From: Clostridiaceae bacterium
Lineage (GTDB): Bacteria; Bacillota; Clostridia; Tissierellales; Sporanaerobacteraceae
Direction: 5' to 3'
DNA length: 64,000 nt
Assembly: GCA_019391515.1 (NCBI GenBank)
Contig: JAHXQP010000023.1
Coordinates: forward strand, 1-64,000
A model generated the notes under the pieces. It had not been told where the DNA came from and did no database searches. It saw nothing but the letters and a program-made list of their open reading frames with translations. Below, in pieces: positions 1-9,863 of the stretch (positions are counted from its first letter, which is position 1; every line of letters begins with the position of its first letter). The position numbers were made by a program, and so were the translations under genes.

Positions 1-72
1 AATACGACCTTTCTCATAATCTTTGCAAGCTTTAATTTTTACTTCTTTACTGTACTTTGGTTTTCTTCCCAT
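1..72 (-). CDS. IS3-type transposase orfA / helix-turn-helix protein, N-terminus only (truncated by window edge)
   Basis: Reverse complement of 1-72 reads MGRKPKYSKEVKIKACKDYEKGRI, typical of IS3-family OrfA N-termini; RBS-like GGAGG upstream on the minus strand. Confidence 0.65.
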   Translation of the reverse strand, partial: MGRKPKYSKEVKIKACKDYEKGRI

Positions 73-136
73 AAAAAATACCTCCAAGTAGATAGTCTAA
101 TTTTAATTAATTAGACTGTCTACTTTGGAAGTATCA
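73..136 (-). mobile_element. Putative IS3-family (IS150-like) terminal region
   Basis: Minus strand TGATACTTCCAAAGTAGACAGTCTAATTAATTAAAATTAGACTATCTAC just upstream of the transposase start; TG-starting end with internal palindrome. Confidence 0.45.
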
Positions 137-158
137 TATCAAAATGACCAGTTTTTTA

Positions 159-1424
159 TTAGTACCATCCTCTTAATTTCATTACATCTGCAACTTTTTT
201 AACTGAATGCATATAAGCAGCTTGCCTCATTGTTACATCATGTTCTTCTTTAATTGCCCATATATCATTAAATGCATTAACCATAGCAATTTCTTCTTTT
301 TCTATTACTTCGTCTTCTTCCCAATAATATCCGTACAAGTTTTGTACCCATTCGAAATAAGATACTGTAACTCCACCAGCATTAGTTAAGATATCTGGAG
401 TAACAGTGATTCCTCTTCTTTCAAATACTTCGTCTGCATCTGTTGTAAGTGGACCATTTGCAGCTTCACATACAAGCTTAGCATTGATTTTTTCTGCTAC
501 CTCAGCAGTAACAGCATTTTCAAGAGCTGCAGGAATCATAATATCTACTTCTAATTCCCAAAACTCATCAAGAGATATTTCTTTTGCATTTGGATATCCT
601 ACCAAGTTGCCATGTTCTTCAACATATGCAGCCATATCATCATAGTCTAGGCCATTTTCATTGTAAATAGCATAAGTTCCCTTCTTAGGTGCCCATTCTC
701 CAACAGCTATAACTTTAGCACCTTGTCTTTGGCAGTTTCTAACCGTGTTAGAACCTACATTTCCAAATCCTTGAACAGCTACTTTTGCTCCATTCATTTC
801 AAGACCAAGTTTACTAGCAGCTTCTCTTGCAATAACAGCTACTCCAAGACCTGTAGCTTCATTTCTCCCCTTTGATCCACCCCATTGAACTGGCTTACCA
901 GTTACAACACCTAATGCATCATATCCTACATATTTACTATATTCATCAACCATCCATGCCATTATTTGTGCATTAGTATTTACGTCTGGAGCTGGAATAT
1001 CTATTTTTTCACCTAGATATTTGTTCATACCTGCTATATAACCTCTTGCAAGTCTTTCTAGTTCTCCTTTGGATAATTCACTAGGATCTACTGTTATTCC
1101 ACCTTTTCCTCCGCCATAAGGAATGCCTGTTACACAGCATTTAAATGTCATCCACACTGATAATGCTTTTACTTCAGTTGGATCTACATTTGGATGGAAT
1201 CTTACTCCACCTTTTGCTGGCCCTATAGCATCGTTATGTACTGAACGATACCCTTTAAAAGTTTTTACAGAACCATCGTCCATTTTAACAGGAATTGAGA
1301 TTTCAATAAATCTTTTAGGTTCTTTTAATATTTCGTATACAGATGGGTCTAATCCTAATTTGTCACATGCTGCCTTAACTTGTCTTTGAGCACTTTCTAA
1401 TGGATTTAAATTTTCCTTTGCCAT
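159..1424 (-). CDS. gdhA: Glu/Leu/Phe/Val dehydrogenase (glutamate dehydrogenase)
   Basis: 421 aa; GGGKGGI and VQGFGNVGS motifs; full-length. Confidence 0.93.
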   Translation of the reverse strand: MAKENLNPLESAQRQVKAACDKLGLDPSVYEILKEPKRFIEISIPVKMDDGSVKTFKGYRSVHNDAIGPAKGGVRFHPNVDPTEVKALSVWMTFKCCVTGIPYGGGKGGITVDPSELSKGELERLARGYIAGMNKYLGEKIDIPAPDVNTNAQIMAWMVDEYSKYVGYDALGVVTGKPVQWGGSKGRNEATGLGVAVIAREAASKLGLEMNGAKVAVQGFGNVGSNTVRNCQRQGAKVIAVGEWAPKKGTYAIYNENGLDYDDMAAYVEEHGNLVGYPNAKEISLDEFWELEVDIMIPAALENAVTAEVAEKINAKLVCEAANGPLTTDADEVFERRGITVTPDILTNAGGVTVSYFEWVQNLYGYYWEEDEVIEKEEIAMVNAFNDIWAIKEEHDVTMRQAAYMHSVKKVADVMKLRGWY

Positions 1425-1589
1425 TGAAATGACCTCCTTTAATATACAATAAGTCCCTTTAATTTTATCTTGAAATCGTTTTCTTTTAGCAAGCTCTATT
1501 TTAAGTTATTGGACCTAGAACAAGCTAGCTAATTAATTATATTTTAACACTCATTTCCTTTAATTGCAAGAATCATGTTGAAAATATAA

Positions 1590-1631
1590 ATGAAAATGAG
1601 ACAAAGTCTAGCCCTTGTCTCATTTTCATGA
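1590..1631 (-). terminator. Intrinsic terminator downstream of etfA
   Basis: ATGAAAATGAGACAAGGG...TTTGTCTCATTTTCAT-type inverted repeat just 3' of etfA. Confidence 0.75.
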
Positions 1632-1637
1632 ATAATA

Positions 1638-2855
1638 TTATGAAAGTGCTTTTATAGCTTCCATTATATCGTCTACATTATCTAATGCTTTCAATAATTC
1701 TGGGATTACTTCATATAAGTCTCCAACTATACCATAGTCAGCTACTTCGAATATTGGAGCATTTGCATCTTTGTTTATAGCTACTATACATTTAGAATCT
1801 TGCATACCTGCCAAGTGTTGGATAGCTCCTGAAATACCACAAGCTACATAAAGTCCTGGTCTTACAGTCTTTCCTGTTTGACCTACTTGATGTGAATGGT
1901 CAATCCAGTTAGTATCTACTGTAGCACGGCTTGCTCCTACTACTCCGCCTAGTTTTTCAGCTAATTCTTCAATTAGCTTAAATCCTTCTTCATTTCCTAA
2001 TCCTCTACCACCAGATACGATGATTGGAGCTTCTTCTAAAGCAACTACTGGTTTGTCACTCTTAACTACTTCTATAACTTTAGCCTTAATGTCTTCAGCT
2101 TTTAAGTCTGATTTAACTACTTCTACAACACCTTCATGATCTTCATGAAGTTTTGCTTTTTCCATAACCCCAGGTCTAACTGTTGACATTTGAGGTCTAT
2201 GTTTTGGACAAAGAATTGTAGCCATTAGGTTTCCACCAAATGCTGGACGAGTCATCATAAGACGTCTGTTTTCTTTGTCTACATCTAATCTTGTACAGTC
2301 AGCTGTAAGTCCAGTGTGAACTTTTGCTGATAATTTAGGACCTAAATCTCTTCCTATATTTGTAGCTCCTATTAATAGGATTTCTGGTTTTCTTTCTTCG
2401 ATCAATTCAAATATAACTTTTGAATATCCATCAGTTGTATAAACATCAAGAAGTTCATCATCTACATATATTACTCTATCTGCACCATATTTAACTAATA
2501 GGTCAGCTTCTTCTTCCATGTTATGTCCTAGTAAAACTGCAGCAAGTTCTGTTCCTAATTCATCTGCAATTTTTCTTCCTTCACCTAATAATTCTCTAAC
2601 AACATTAAGAGTTTTTCCTTCTCTTTGTTCTGCAAATACCCAAACGCCTCTGTAATCATCAACGTTTACTCCGCCATTTTTTGTACTTTCTTTATAAATA
2701 GCTTTTACAGGACATTTATTGATACAAGCACCACATGCTATACATTTATCTGTTATAACAGCTTTTTTATCTATCATATTAATTGCATCTGCTGGACAAA
2801 CTGTAACACAAGCTCCACAGCCAACACATTTTTCTTTTATGACTTTTATTGCCAT
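1638..2855 (-). CDS. etfA: Electron transfer flavoprotein subunit alpha with N-terminal 2[4Fe-4S] ferredoxin domain
   Basis: [12 protein letters not shown]...[12 protein letters not shown] followed by EtfA domain with [11 protein letters not shown] and C-terminal FAD-binding region. Confidence 0.93.
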   Translation of the reverse strand: MAIKVIKEKCVGCGACVTVCPADAINMIDKKAVITDKCIACGACINKCPVKAIYKESTKNGGVNVDDYRGVWVFAEQREGKTLNVVRELLGEGRKIADELGTELAAVLLGHNMEEEADLLVKYGADRVIYVDDELLDVYTTDGYSKVIFELIEERKPEILLIGATNIGRDLGPKLSAKVHTGLTADCTRLDVDKENRRLMMTRPAFGGNLMATILCPKHRPQMSTVRPGVMEKAKLHEDHEGVVEVVKSDLKAEDIKAKVIEVVKSDKPVVALEEAPIIVSGGRGLGNEEGFKLIEELAEKLGGVVGASRATVDTNWIDHSHQVGQTGKTVRPGLYVACGISGAIQHLAGMQDSKCIVAINKDANAPIFEVADYGIVGDLYEVIPELLKALDNVDDIMEAIKALS

Positions 2856-2897
2856 AGCTAAATCCTCCTTTATATTAGATGTTATCCGTCCGTAAGT

Positions 2898-3692
2898 TTA
2901 TATAATCTTTCTTTCTTTAAGTCTTACTACTAATTGTCTAGCAGCTTCTTTTCCATTACCTTCTAAGATTTCACATGCTGAATCTCTTCCAGCTGGAGTG
3001 AAAGATTTGCTTACTTCAGTTGGTGAACCATCAAGTCCGATATTTTCTCTATCTACATCATAGTCATTAGCTGACCATACTTTAACTCTATCTTCTTCTC
3101 TATATGCTTTGTAGATACCTTTTATTGAAGGATATCTTGGTTCATTTAATTCTTTAATTGCAGTTAAAAGTACTGGAGTTTCACATTCAACTACATAGTA
3201 TCCATCTTCTAAAGCTCTTCTAGCTATAACTTTTCCTTCTTTTACTTCTAATTTTTCTACATAAGTGATTTGAGGTAAACCTAAATGTTCTGCAATTTGT
3301 GGACCAACTTGTGCTGTGTCTCCATCAATAGCTTGTCTACCACATAATATAATGTCATAATCACCAATTTGCTTAAGTGCTCCTGCTATTGCAGTTGATG
3401 TTGCCCAAGTATCAGAACCAGCAAATGCTCTATCACTTAAAAGTATTGCATCGTCAGCACCCATAGCTAAAGCTTCTTTTAAAGCTACATCTGCTTGAGG
3501 TGGTCCCATACTTACAACTGTTACTATTGTATCTGGATTTTCATCCTTTATTCTTAATGCTTCTTCTAAAGCATTTCTATCATCAGGATTTATTATGCTT
3601 GGAACTCCTTCACGGATTAAAGTTCCTTTAACTGGATCAATTTTTACTTCATTTGTATCAGGAACTTGTTTTAAACATACTATGATCTTCAT
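2898..3692 (-). CDS. etfB: Electron transfer flavoprotein subunit beta
   Basis: MKIIVCLKQVPDTNEVKID..., CGRQAIDGDTAQVGP motif. Confidence 0.95.
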   Translation of the reverse strand: MKIIVCLKQVPDTNEVKIDPVKGTLIREGVPSIINPDDRNALEEALRIKDENPDTIVTVVSMGPPQADVALKEALAMGADDAILLSDRAFAGSDTWATSTAIAGALKQIGDYDIILCGRQAIDGDTAQVGPQIAEHLGLPQITYVEKLEVKEGKVIARRALEDGYYVVECETPVLLTAIKELNEPRYPSIKGIYKAYREEDRVKVWSANDYDVDRENIGLDGSPTEVSKSFTPAGRDSACEILEGNGKEAARQLVVRLKERKII

Positions 3693-3718
3693 AATTTCCT
3701 CCTCCTTTAAATTGTCAA

Positions 3719-4858
3719 TTATCTTAACACATTTGCTGCAATAACCATTTGTTGTACTTGGGATGTACCTTCATATATTTCAGTTATCTTAGCATCTCTC
3801 ATCATTCTTTCAACTGGATAGTCTTTAGTATATCCATATCCACCATGTAATTGAACACATTTAGTAGTTACACTCATAGCTGTGTTTGCTGCAAATAATT
3901 TAGCCATAGCTGCTTCCTTATTGTATGGAAGTCCGTTAGCTTTGTTGAATGCTGCATTGTAAACTAATAATCTAGCAGCGTTAATTTCAGTTTCCATATC
4001 TGCAACCATCCATTGTAATCCTTGGAATTTAGATAATGGTCTACCAAATTGTTGTCTTTCTTTTAAATATTCAACAGTTACATCTAATGCACCTTGTGCT
4101 ATTCCTAATGCTTGAGAAGCAATTCCAATTCTACCACCATCTAGTGTTGCCATTGCAATTTTAAATCCTTTACCTTCTTCACCAAGTAGGTTTTCTTTTG
4201 GAATCCTACAATTTTGGAAAATAAGTTCTGTTGTTGCTGAACCTCTAATACCTAACTTATCTTCTACTTTACCAATGCTAAATCCTGGAGTATCTGCTTC
4301 AACTATGAAAGCACTTATTCCTCTAGTACCTTTTGTTCTGTCAGTCATAGCAAATATAACATATGTGTCAGCTTGACCACCATTAGTAATAAATATCTTT
4401 GAACCATTTAATACATAATGGTCTCCATCAAGTACTGCAACCGTTTGTTGTCCTGCTGCATCTGTACCTGCATTTGGCTCAGTTAGACCAAAAGCTCCTA
4501 GTTTTTCTCCTTTTGCTAATGGTACTAAATATTTTTGTTTTTGTTCTTCTGTACCAAATTTATATATTGGCCAACTACCTAGTGAGGTATGAGCTGATAA
4601 AATAACGCCTGTAGTCGCACATACTTTTGATAGTTCTTCTACAGCTATAGCGTAAGCTACTTCGTCTCCGCCAGCCCCACCGTATTCTTCTGGGAAAGGT
4701 ATACCCAACATATGTGCTCTAGCCATCTTTTCCACATTTTCCTTTGGGAACCTTCCTGTTTCGTCAACATCCGCTGCAATTGGTTCTACTTCGTTTACAG
4801 CGAATTCTCTCATAACATTTCTAACCATTTCTTGCTCTTTAGTTAAAGTGAAATTCAT
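3719..4858 (-). CDS. Acyl-CoA dehydrogenase (butyryl-CoA dehydrogenase-like)
   Basis: [33 protein letters not shown] motifs; 379 aa. Confidence 0.93.
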   Translation of the reverse strand: MNFTLTKEQEMVRNVMREFAVNEVEPIAADVDETGRFPKENVEKMARAHMLGIPFPEEYGGAGGDEVAYAIAVEELSKVCATTGVILSAHTSLGSWPIYKFGTEEQKQKYLVPLAKGEKLGAFGLTEPNAGTDAAGQQTVAVLDGDHYVLNGSKIFITNGGQADTYVIFAMTDRTKGTRGISAFIVEADTPGFSIGKVEDKLGIRGSATTELIFQNCRIPKENLLGEEGKGFKIAMATLDGGRIGIASQALGIAQGALDVTVEYLKERQQFGRPLSKFQGLQWMVADMETEINAARLLVYNAAFNKANGLPYNKEAAMAKLFAANTAMSVTTKCVQLHGGYGYTKDYPVERMMRDAKITEIYEGTSQVQQMVIAANVLR

Positions 4859-5100
4859 ATTATATTTCCCTCCCTGTAATATTGGCTAAGTATTATCCAA
4901 ATTATATTATAATTCATTTGAAAGTTTTTTTCCATCATATTTGTTAATTATTTATCTTTTTTTACATGATTCTACTATTATTTCTCTCATACAGCTTTAT
5001 AGAAATGCCTATATATTCTGCTATATATCAGACATATAGGCATTTCTATATCATAAAAAAATATATTGTAAAAAAGATTATTCGACAAAAAAGTAATTTT

Positions 5101-5118
5101 TTGTTATCTTATTCACAA
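5101..5118. promoter_or_regulatory. Candidate Rex operator upstream of acyl-CoA dehydrogenase operon
   Basis: TTGTTATCTTATTCACAA, two mismatches to the Rex consensus TTGTTAAnnnnTTAACAA; upstream of a possible minus-strand promoter TTGTCG-N17-TATATT. Confidence 0.5.
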
Positions 5119-5189
5119 GTTGTTAATCTTTTTTAAGTTTTATACAAAGGTTTTCATCTATAATACATTGTATATAAGTATAAACTATT

Positions 5190-5837
5190 TTATGATTTAT
5201 AGATGTCACAATTTTTTAGGAAATAAGATAATGTAAATAGACTTTCATTTAAATGTACATTTTCTACTACTATATGCTCAGGTACTTTTAAATCTGCAGG
5301 AGCAAAATTCCAAATTCCTTTTATTTTTTCACTCTTTATAAAAATATCTGCTATGTCTTGTGCATTTTCTTTTGGTGTAGTTATGATACCAATCTCTACA
5401 TCATTATCTCTTATGAATTGCTCCATCAAATCAACATCTCTTATTTCAACCTCTCTTATTTTTAATCCAATAAGTTTCGGATTTTTATCAAATAAAGACA
5501 ATACTTTAAATCCCGCATCTTCAAATCCTTTATAATTTGCAACTGCTTGGCCTAAGTTTCCTGAACCAGCTATTACAGTATTATAATCTTTATCAAGCCC
5601 TAGAATTTTACCAACTTGTCTGTGAAGTTCTTCTACATTGTAGCCATAGCCTTGTTGCCCAAATCCACCAAAATTATTTAAATCTTGTCTAATTTGAGAT
5701 GCTGTAAAACCTGTTAATTTGCTTAGTTCTTGAGATGAAATTCTATTTATTCCCTTATTTAATAGCTCTCCTAAATATCTATAGTACTTAGGAAGTCTTC
5801 TTATGACTGTCATTGAAACCTTACACTCTCTATCCAT
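5190..5837 (-). CDS. rex: Redox-sensing transcriptional repressor Rex
   Basis: RLPKYYRYL, ISSQELSKLTGFTASQIRQDLNNFGGFGQQGYGYNV, GSGNLGQA. Confidence 0.95.
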   Translation of the reverse strand: MDRECKVSMTVIRRLPKYYRYLGELLNKGINRISSQELSKLTGFTASQIRQDLNNFGGFGQQGYGYNVEELHRQVGKILGLDKDYNTVIAGSGNLGQAVANYKGFEDAGFKVLSLFDKNPKLIGLKIREVEIRDVDLMEQFIRDNDVEIGIITTPKENAQDIADIFIKSEKIKGIWNFAPADLKVPEHIVVENVHLNESLFTLSYFLKNCDIYKS

Positions 5838-6010
5838 TTTTTAACTCCCTTTCTTGCTTAATTTTAAAAGAAAGTACTGTTTCCTCTCTATTATATCAAC
5901 TTGTTATTTATGTGTCAATTTTATATATCTTTCTTAATTAGACTTGATAAATGAATATTAAAACCCTATTTTACAAACAATAATCTTGAAAACTATAAAG
6001 GAGGAATTCT

Positions 6011-6223
6011 ATGGCTAGTAAAGAACAATTGATGAAAATCGCCTTATATTGTGATGAATATAAAACTGATGAAAATTCATCTATACAATCTTCTGTTGAC
6101 CCTTCTAGTAACAATATGAAAAGCTGTGAAAATTGTACCCATTTTACAGCAGAACATAAATGTGACATAGACCTTGTAGATAAAGTTTTATCTAACATGG
6201 CTATGGAACTAGATAATAAATAG
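6011..6223 (+). CDS. Small cysteine-containing hypothetical protein
   Basis: 70 aa; RBS AGGAGG upstream; CENCTHFTAEHKC motif; strong terminator follows. Confidence 0.7.
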   Translation: MASKEQLMKIALYCDEYKTDENSSIQSSVDPSSNNMKSCENCTHFTAEHKCDIDLVDKVLSNMAMELDNK

Positions 6224-6252
6224 TCCTTAATCTTTCATAGGACTATTTTTTT
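6219..6252 (+). terminator. Intrinsic terminator
   Basis: AATAGTCCTTAATCTTTCATAGGACTATTTTTTTT. Confidence 0.85.
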
Positions 6253-6297
6253 TGATAGAATAAGTTTACTGAACTTATTTGTATAGGAGGAAAAATC

Positions 6298-8205
6298 ATG
6301 ATAATTTTATCTTGCAATAATATATCTAAATTCTATCTTGCAAAAGAAATTTTAAAAGATATAAGCTTTTCTATAGATGAAGGAGAGAAAATAGGATTAG
6401 TAGGTTTAAATGGTTCTGGAAAAACTACCCTATTCAATATATTAGCCAAAGAAATTCCCAAGGATGGTGGAGAAATATATACTCAAAAAAATTTAAGGAT
6501 TGGTTATTTGAAACAACATACACAGATCCAAAGTGAAAATACAGTATTTAATGAATGTTTAAAAGTATTTGACCATCTAATAGAAATGGAGAAAAACCTA
6601 AGAATATTAGAAGAAAAAATAAGTATAGAAGGAAAAAAGGGCGATTCAGAAACCTTGCAAAATCTTATGGAAGAATATTCCAATATATCAGAGCAATTTT
6701 CTAATCAAAATGGATATGGATTCAAAAGTGAAATAAAAGGCACTCTAAAAGGATTAGGTTTTTCTGATGAAGATATGGACAAGAAAGTAAATAATTTAAG
6801 TGGAGGTCAAAAATCTAGGCTAGCTTTAGCAGAACTACTTCTTCAAAAACCTGATCTACTGTTGTTGGACGAGCCTACAAATCATTTAGATATTGAAGCA
6901 ATATCTTGGTTGGAAAAATTTTTAAATGAATATAAAGGTTCTGCACTAATCATCTCCCATGATAGATACTTCTTAGATAATGTATCAAGCAGAATATTCC
7001 ATTTGGAGAATCTAGAACTTAAAACCTATAATGGAAACTACACTGAATTTATGAAGAAGAGAAAAGTAGAAATGGAACTGCTTAAAAAACAATATGAAAA
7101 TCAACAAAAAGAAATAGAACGGCAAGAAGAAATAATAAAACGCTTTTTAAACTATGGTGGTCAAAGATATATTAAGCAAGCCCAAAGTAGGCAGAAAATG
7201 TTAGATAAAATGAAAAAGATAGATAAACCCCTAGTTGATTCTAAAAAAACAAAATTAACATTTGAACCTAAGATAAAAAGCGGTAGAGATGTTTTAGCAG
7301 TAGAGACTTTGGAAAAATCCTTTGATGAAACCCCTCTATTTAAAAATGTAAGTTTTAATATATATAGAGGAGAAAAGGTTGGGCTTATTGGTCCAAATGG
7401 CATTGGAAAAACCACATTATTTAAAATCATTTTAAATAACATGCCCTCTACCTATGGAAAAATAACATTAGGCCATCATGTGAATATTGGATACTTTGAT
7501 CAAGAACAAACTAATTTGCATCTAGATAAGACTATTATAGATGAAATATGGGATGAAAATCCTAAACTAGACTATTATCAAATAAGAACTTATTTAAGTC
7601 AGTTCTTGTTTTTTGGAGATGATATATTTAAAGAAGTGGAAGATCTAAGTGGTGGAGAAAGGAGCAGATTAGCTCTTCTCAAGTTAATGCTGTCTAAGAC
7701 TAATTTTCTTTTAATGGACGAGCCAACTAACCATTTAGATATTGACTCTAAAGAAGTATTAGAAGAATCTCTTAAAAATTATAATGGTACATTATTTGTT
7801 ATATCCCATGATAGATACTTTTTAAATACAGTAACAGATAAAATACTTGAATTATCTAAAGAGGGTATGGAAGAATTTTTAGGCAATTATGACTATTATG
7901 TAGAAAAGAAAAACCAAATTGAAGAAGTAGAGGAAGAAGAGACTAAGACTAAAACACAGATAAAACTTGAAAAAAAGAAGGAAAGAAAAAAAATAGAAGA
8001 AAAGCGAAAAATAAAAAAGAAAACTACCGAATTGGAAAATCAAATTATATTGAATGAAGAAAAAATAGTTAATATAGATGAAAAACTAGCTGATCCAAAT
8101 ATATATGATAATCTTGAAAAAGTAAAACAATTGACAGAAAAAAGAGAAGAAACTCAAAGACTAGTAGAAAAGCTTTATGATGAACTCATAAATTTAGAGG
8201 AGTAA
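6298..8205 (+). CDS. ABC-F family ATP-binding cassette protein (YdiF/Uup-like)
   Basis: Two ABC domains (GLNGSGKTT, LSGGQKSR; GPNGIGKTT, LSGGERSR), linker, C-terminal charged coiled coil; no TM domain. Confidence 0.93.
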   Translation: MIILSCNNISKFYLAKEILKDISFSIDEGEKIGLVGLNGSGKTTLFNILAKEIPKDGGEIYTQKNLRIGYLKQHTQIQSENTVFNECLKVFDHLIEMEKNLRILEEKISIEGKKGDSETLQNLMEEYSNISEQFSNQNGYGFKSEIKGTLKGLGFSDEDMDKKVNNLSGGQKSRLALAELLLQKPDLLLLDEPTNHLDIEAISWLEKFLNEYKGSALIISHDRYFLDNVSSRIFHLENLELKTYNGNYTEFMKKRKVEMELLKKQYENQQKEIERQEEIIKRFLNYGGQRYIKQAQSRQKMLDKMKKIDKPLVDSKKTKLTFEPKIKSGRDVLAVETLEKSFDETPLFKNVSFNIYRGEKVGLIGPNGIGKTTLFKIILNNMPSTYGKITLGHHVNIGYFDQEQTNLHLDKTIIDEIWDENPKLDYYQIRTYLSQFLFFGDDIFKEVEDLSGGERSRLALLKLMLSKTNFLLMDEPTNHLDIDSKEVLEESLKNYNGTLFVISHDRYFLNTVTDKILELSKEGMEEFLGNYDYYVEKKNQIEEVEEEETKTKTQIKLEKKKERKKIEEKRKIKKKTTELENQIILNEEKIVNIDEKLADPNIYDNLEKVKQLTEKREETQRLVEKLYDELINLEE

Positions 8206-8231
8206 ACCTAAAAATAAATACTGTCCCCAAT

Positions 8232-8360
8232 AAATCCACAAGTTATTCACAGTATCCACAGCTTTATCCACAGCTTTTCTCCTCTAGTCTCCTTATTTTC
8301 TTTACCTTTTCCACAATATACACATTATTTCTCAAATATATCTAAATTAAATGTGAATAA
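8232..8360. promoter_or_regulatory. DnaA-box cluster
   Basis: TTATTCACA (8243-8251), GTATCCACA (8252-8260), perfect TTATCCACA (8264-8272), TTTTCCACA (8307-8315), TGTGAATAA (8352-8360), weaker AAATCCACA (8232-8240). Confidence 0.6.
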
Positions 8361-8368
8361 TTTGTTGA

Positions 8369-9391
8369 TTATTTCTGATCTAGCTCTAAATTTGGTTCTA
8401 CTGTCAATCCTAGATCAGAATTTTGTCCACTAATATAGTTGAAATATGCACAGGATCCAATCATAGCTGCATTATCTGTACAAAGGGTTGTGGAAGGATA
8501 TTTTATTTCTATATCTTCTTCACTTCCCCTTATCTCTAACAAATTCCTCAAACCTTCATTCGCAGCTACTCCACCTGCCAATACTATAATCTTACTATTT
8601 CTCTCTTTTGCTAATCTTATAGTTTTTTCAACAAGTACCTCTATAACTGCCTGTTGAAAACTAGCTGCTACATCTTCAACTACTATCTCTTCTCCTTTTT
8701 GTTTCATTTGATTTAGATAGTTTAAAACAGCAGTCTTAAGTCCACTAAAACTAAAATCATAACTATTTTCTTCTAGACATGGTCTTGGAAAATCTATAGC
8801 CCTAGGATTTCCAACTTTTGAAAGTTTGTCTATTACTGGTCCTCCTGGATAAGGTAGTCCTAAGGATCTGGCTACTTTATCAAAAGCTTCTCCTGCTGCA
8901 TCGTCCCTAGTTCTTCCTATTAGTTCATAATCTGTATAAGAATTAGCTTGTACTAAATAGGTATGTCCTCCCGATACTACTAAGCAAGTAAAAGGAGGTT
9001 CTAGTGTTTTATGTTCAATATAATTGGCACAGATATGCCCTTTTATATGATTTACTCCTATGAGGGGCTTATCTAATGCATAAGCTATAGCTTTGGCACT
9101 AGATATTCCTACAAGTAAGGCTCCCACAAGACCAGGCCCACGTGTAACTCCTACTATATCTATATCTTTAAAATCCACACCAGCTTCTTTCAAAGCTCTG
9201 TCTATAATTATATTTATATTTTCAATATGTTTTCTTGAAGCTACCTCTGGAACTACTCCTCCAAACTTTCTGTGTATTTCTATTTGAGAAGAAATTATAT
9301 TTGAAAGAACCTCTCTTCCATTTTTCAAAACTGCACAGGAAGTTTCATCACAGGAAGTTTCTATAGCTAAAGTTATAATATCTTTTTCCAT
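8369..9391 (-). CDS. tsaD: tRNA N6-adenosine threonylcarbamoyltransferase TsaD
   Basis: [32 protein letters not shown]. Confidence 0.96.
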   Translation of the reverse strand: MEKDIITLAIETSCDETSCAVLKNGREVLSNIISSQIEIHRKFGGVVPEVASRKHIENINIIIDRALKEAGVDFKDIDIVGVTRGPGLVGALLVGISSAKAIAYALDKPLIGVNHIKGHICANYIEHKTLEPPFTCLVVSGGHTYLVQANSYTDYELIGRTRDDAAGEAFDKVARSLGLPYPGGPVIDKLSKVGNPRAIDFPRPCLEENSYDFSFSGLKTAVLNYLNQMKQKGEEIVVEDVAASFQQAVIEVLVEKTIRLAKERNSKIIVLAGGVAANEGLRNLLEIRGSEEDIEIKYPSTTLCTDNAAMIGSCAYFNYISGQNSDLGLTVEPNLELDQK

Positions 9392-9412
9392 TTTTTTAAC
9401 CTCCAATTGCCT

Positions 9413-9856
9413 TTATATAGTTTTCCACATGATTATAGCATCCTCGTTATCATCTGAATAATATCCTGGACGAATTCCGCATTCTTTAAAACCGTACTTC
9501 TTATATAATGATTTTGCTATCTCATTAGATTTTCTAACTTCTAATGTCATAGCCCTAATACTTCTATCTCTACATAGTTCTATAAGACCTTCTACAACCT
9601 TATTTGATATTCCAAGACCTCTATATTTTTCATGAACAGCTATATTTGTAATATGACCTTCATCTATAATAAACCATATACCGCCATAGGCTACTACTTT
9701 CTTGTCCATTTCCGCTACTATATATTTTGCAAGGGTGTTTTTAGTTATCTCCATTGTAAAAGCGTCTTTTGACCAAGGAGTAGAAAAAGATGTTTTTTCT
9801 ATTTCCAATACATCTTCAATATCAGTTTCTGTCATATCCCTTATTAATGCCTCCAT
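9413..9856 (-). CDS. rimI: Ribosomal protein S18-alanine N-acetyltransferase
   Basis: GNAT fold; IEKTSFSTPWSKDAF, NIAVHEKYRGLGISNKV; between tsaB and tsaD. Confidence 0.93.
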   Translation of the reverse strand: MEALIRDMTETDIEDVLEIEKTSFSTPWSKDAFTMEITKNTLAKYIVAEMDKKVVAYGGIWFIIDEGHITNIAVHEKYRGLGISNKVVEGLIELCRDRSIRAMTLEVRKSNEIAKSLYKKYGFKECGIRPGYYSDDNEDAIIMWKTI

Positions 9857-9863
9857 AAAATCA

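Noticed and set aside
207-389. Many ORFs from the track antisense to strong CDS (207-389, 406-645, 1123-1389, 2625-2861, 10159-10608, 15735-16154 and similar)
   Set aside because: They lie fully opposite long, well-supported genes, lack family motifs and have no convincing RBS; shadow ORFs of AT-rich coding DNA
8232-8360. Chromosomal replication origin
   Set aside because: No dnaA/dnaN/recF/gyrB nearby and no clear DNA unwinding element was identified; reported instead as an off-origin DnaA-box cluster
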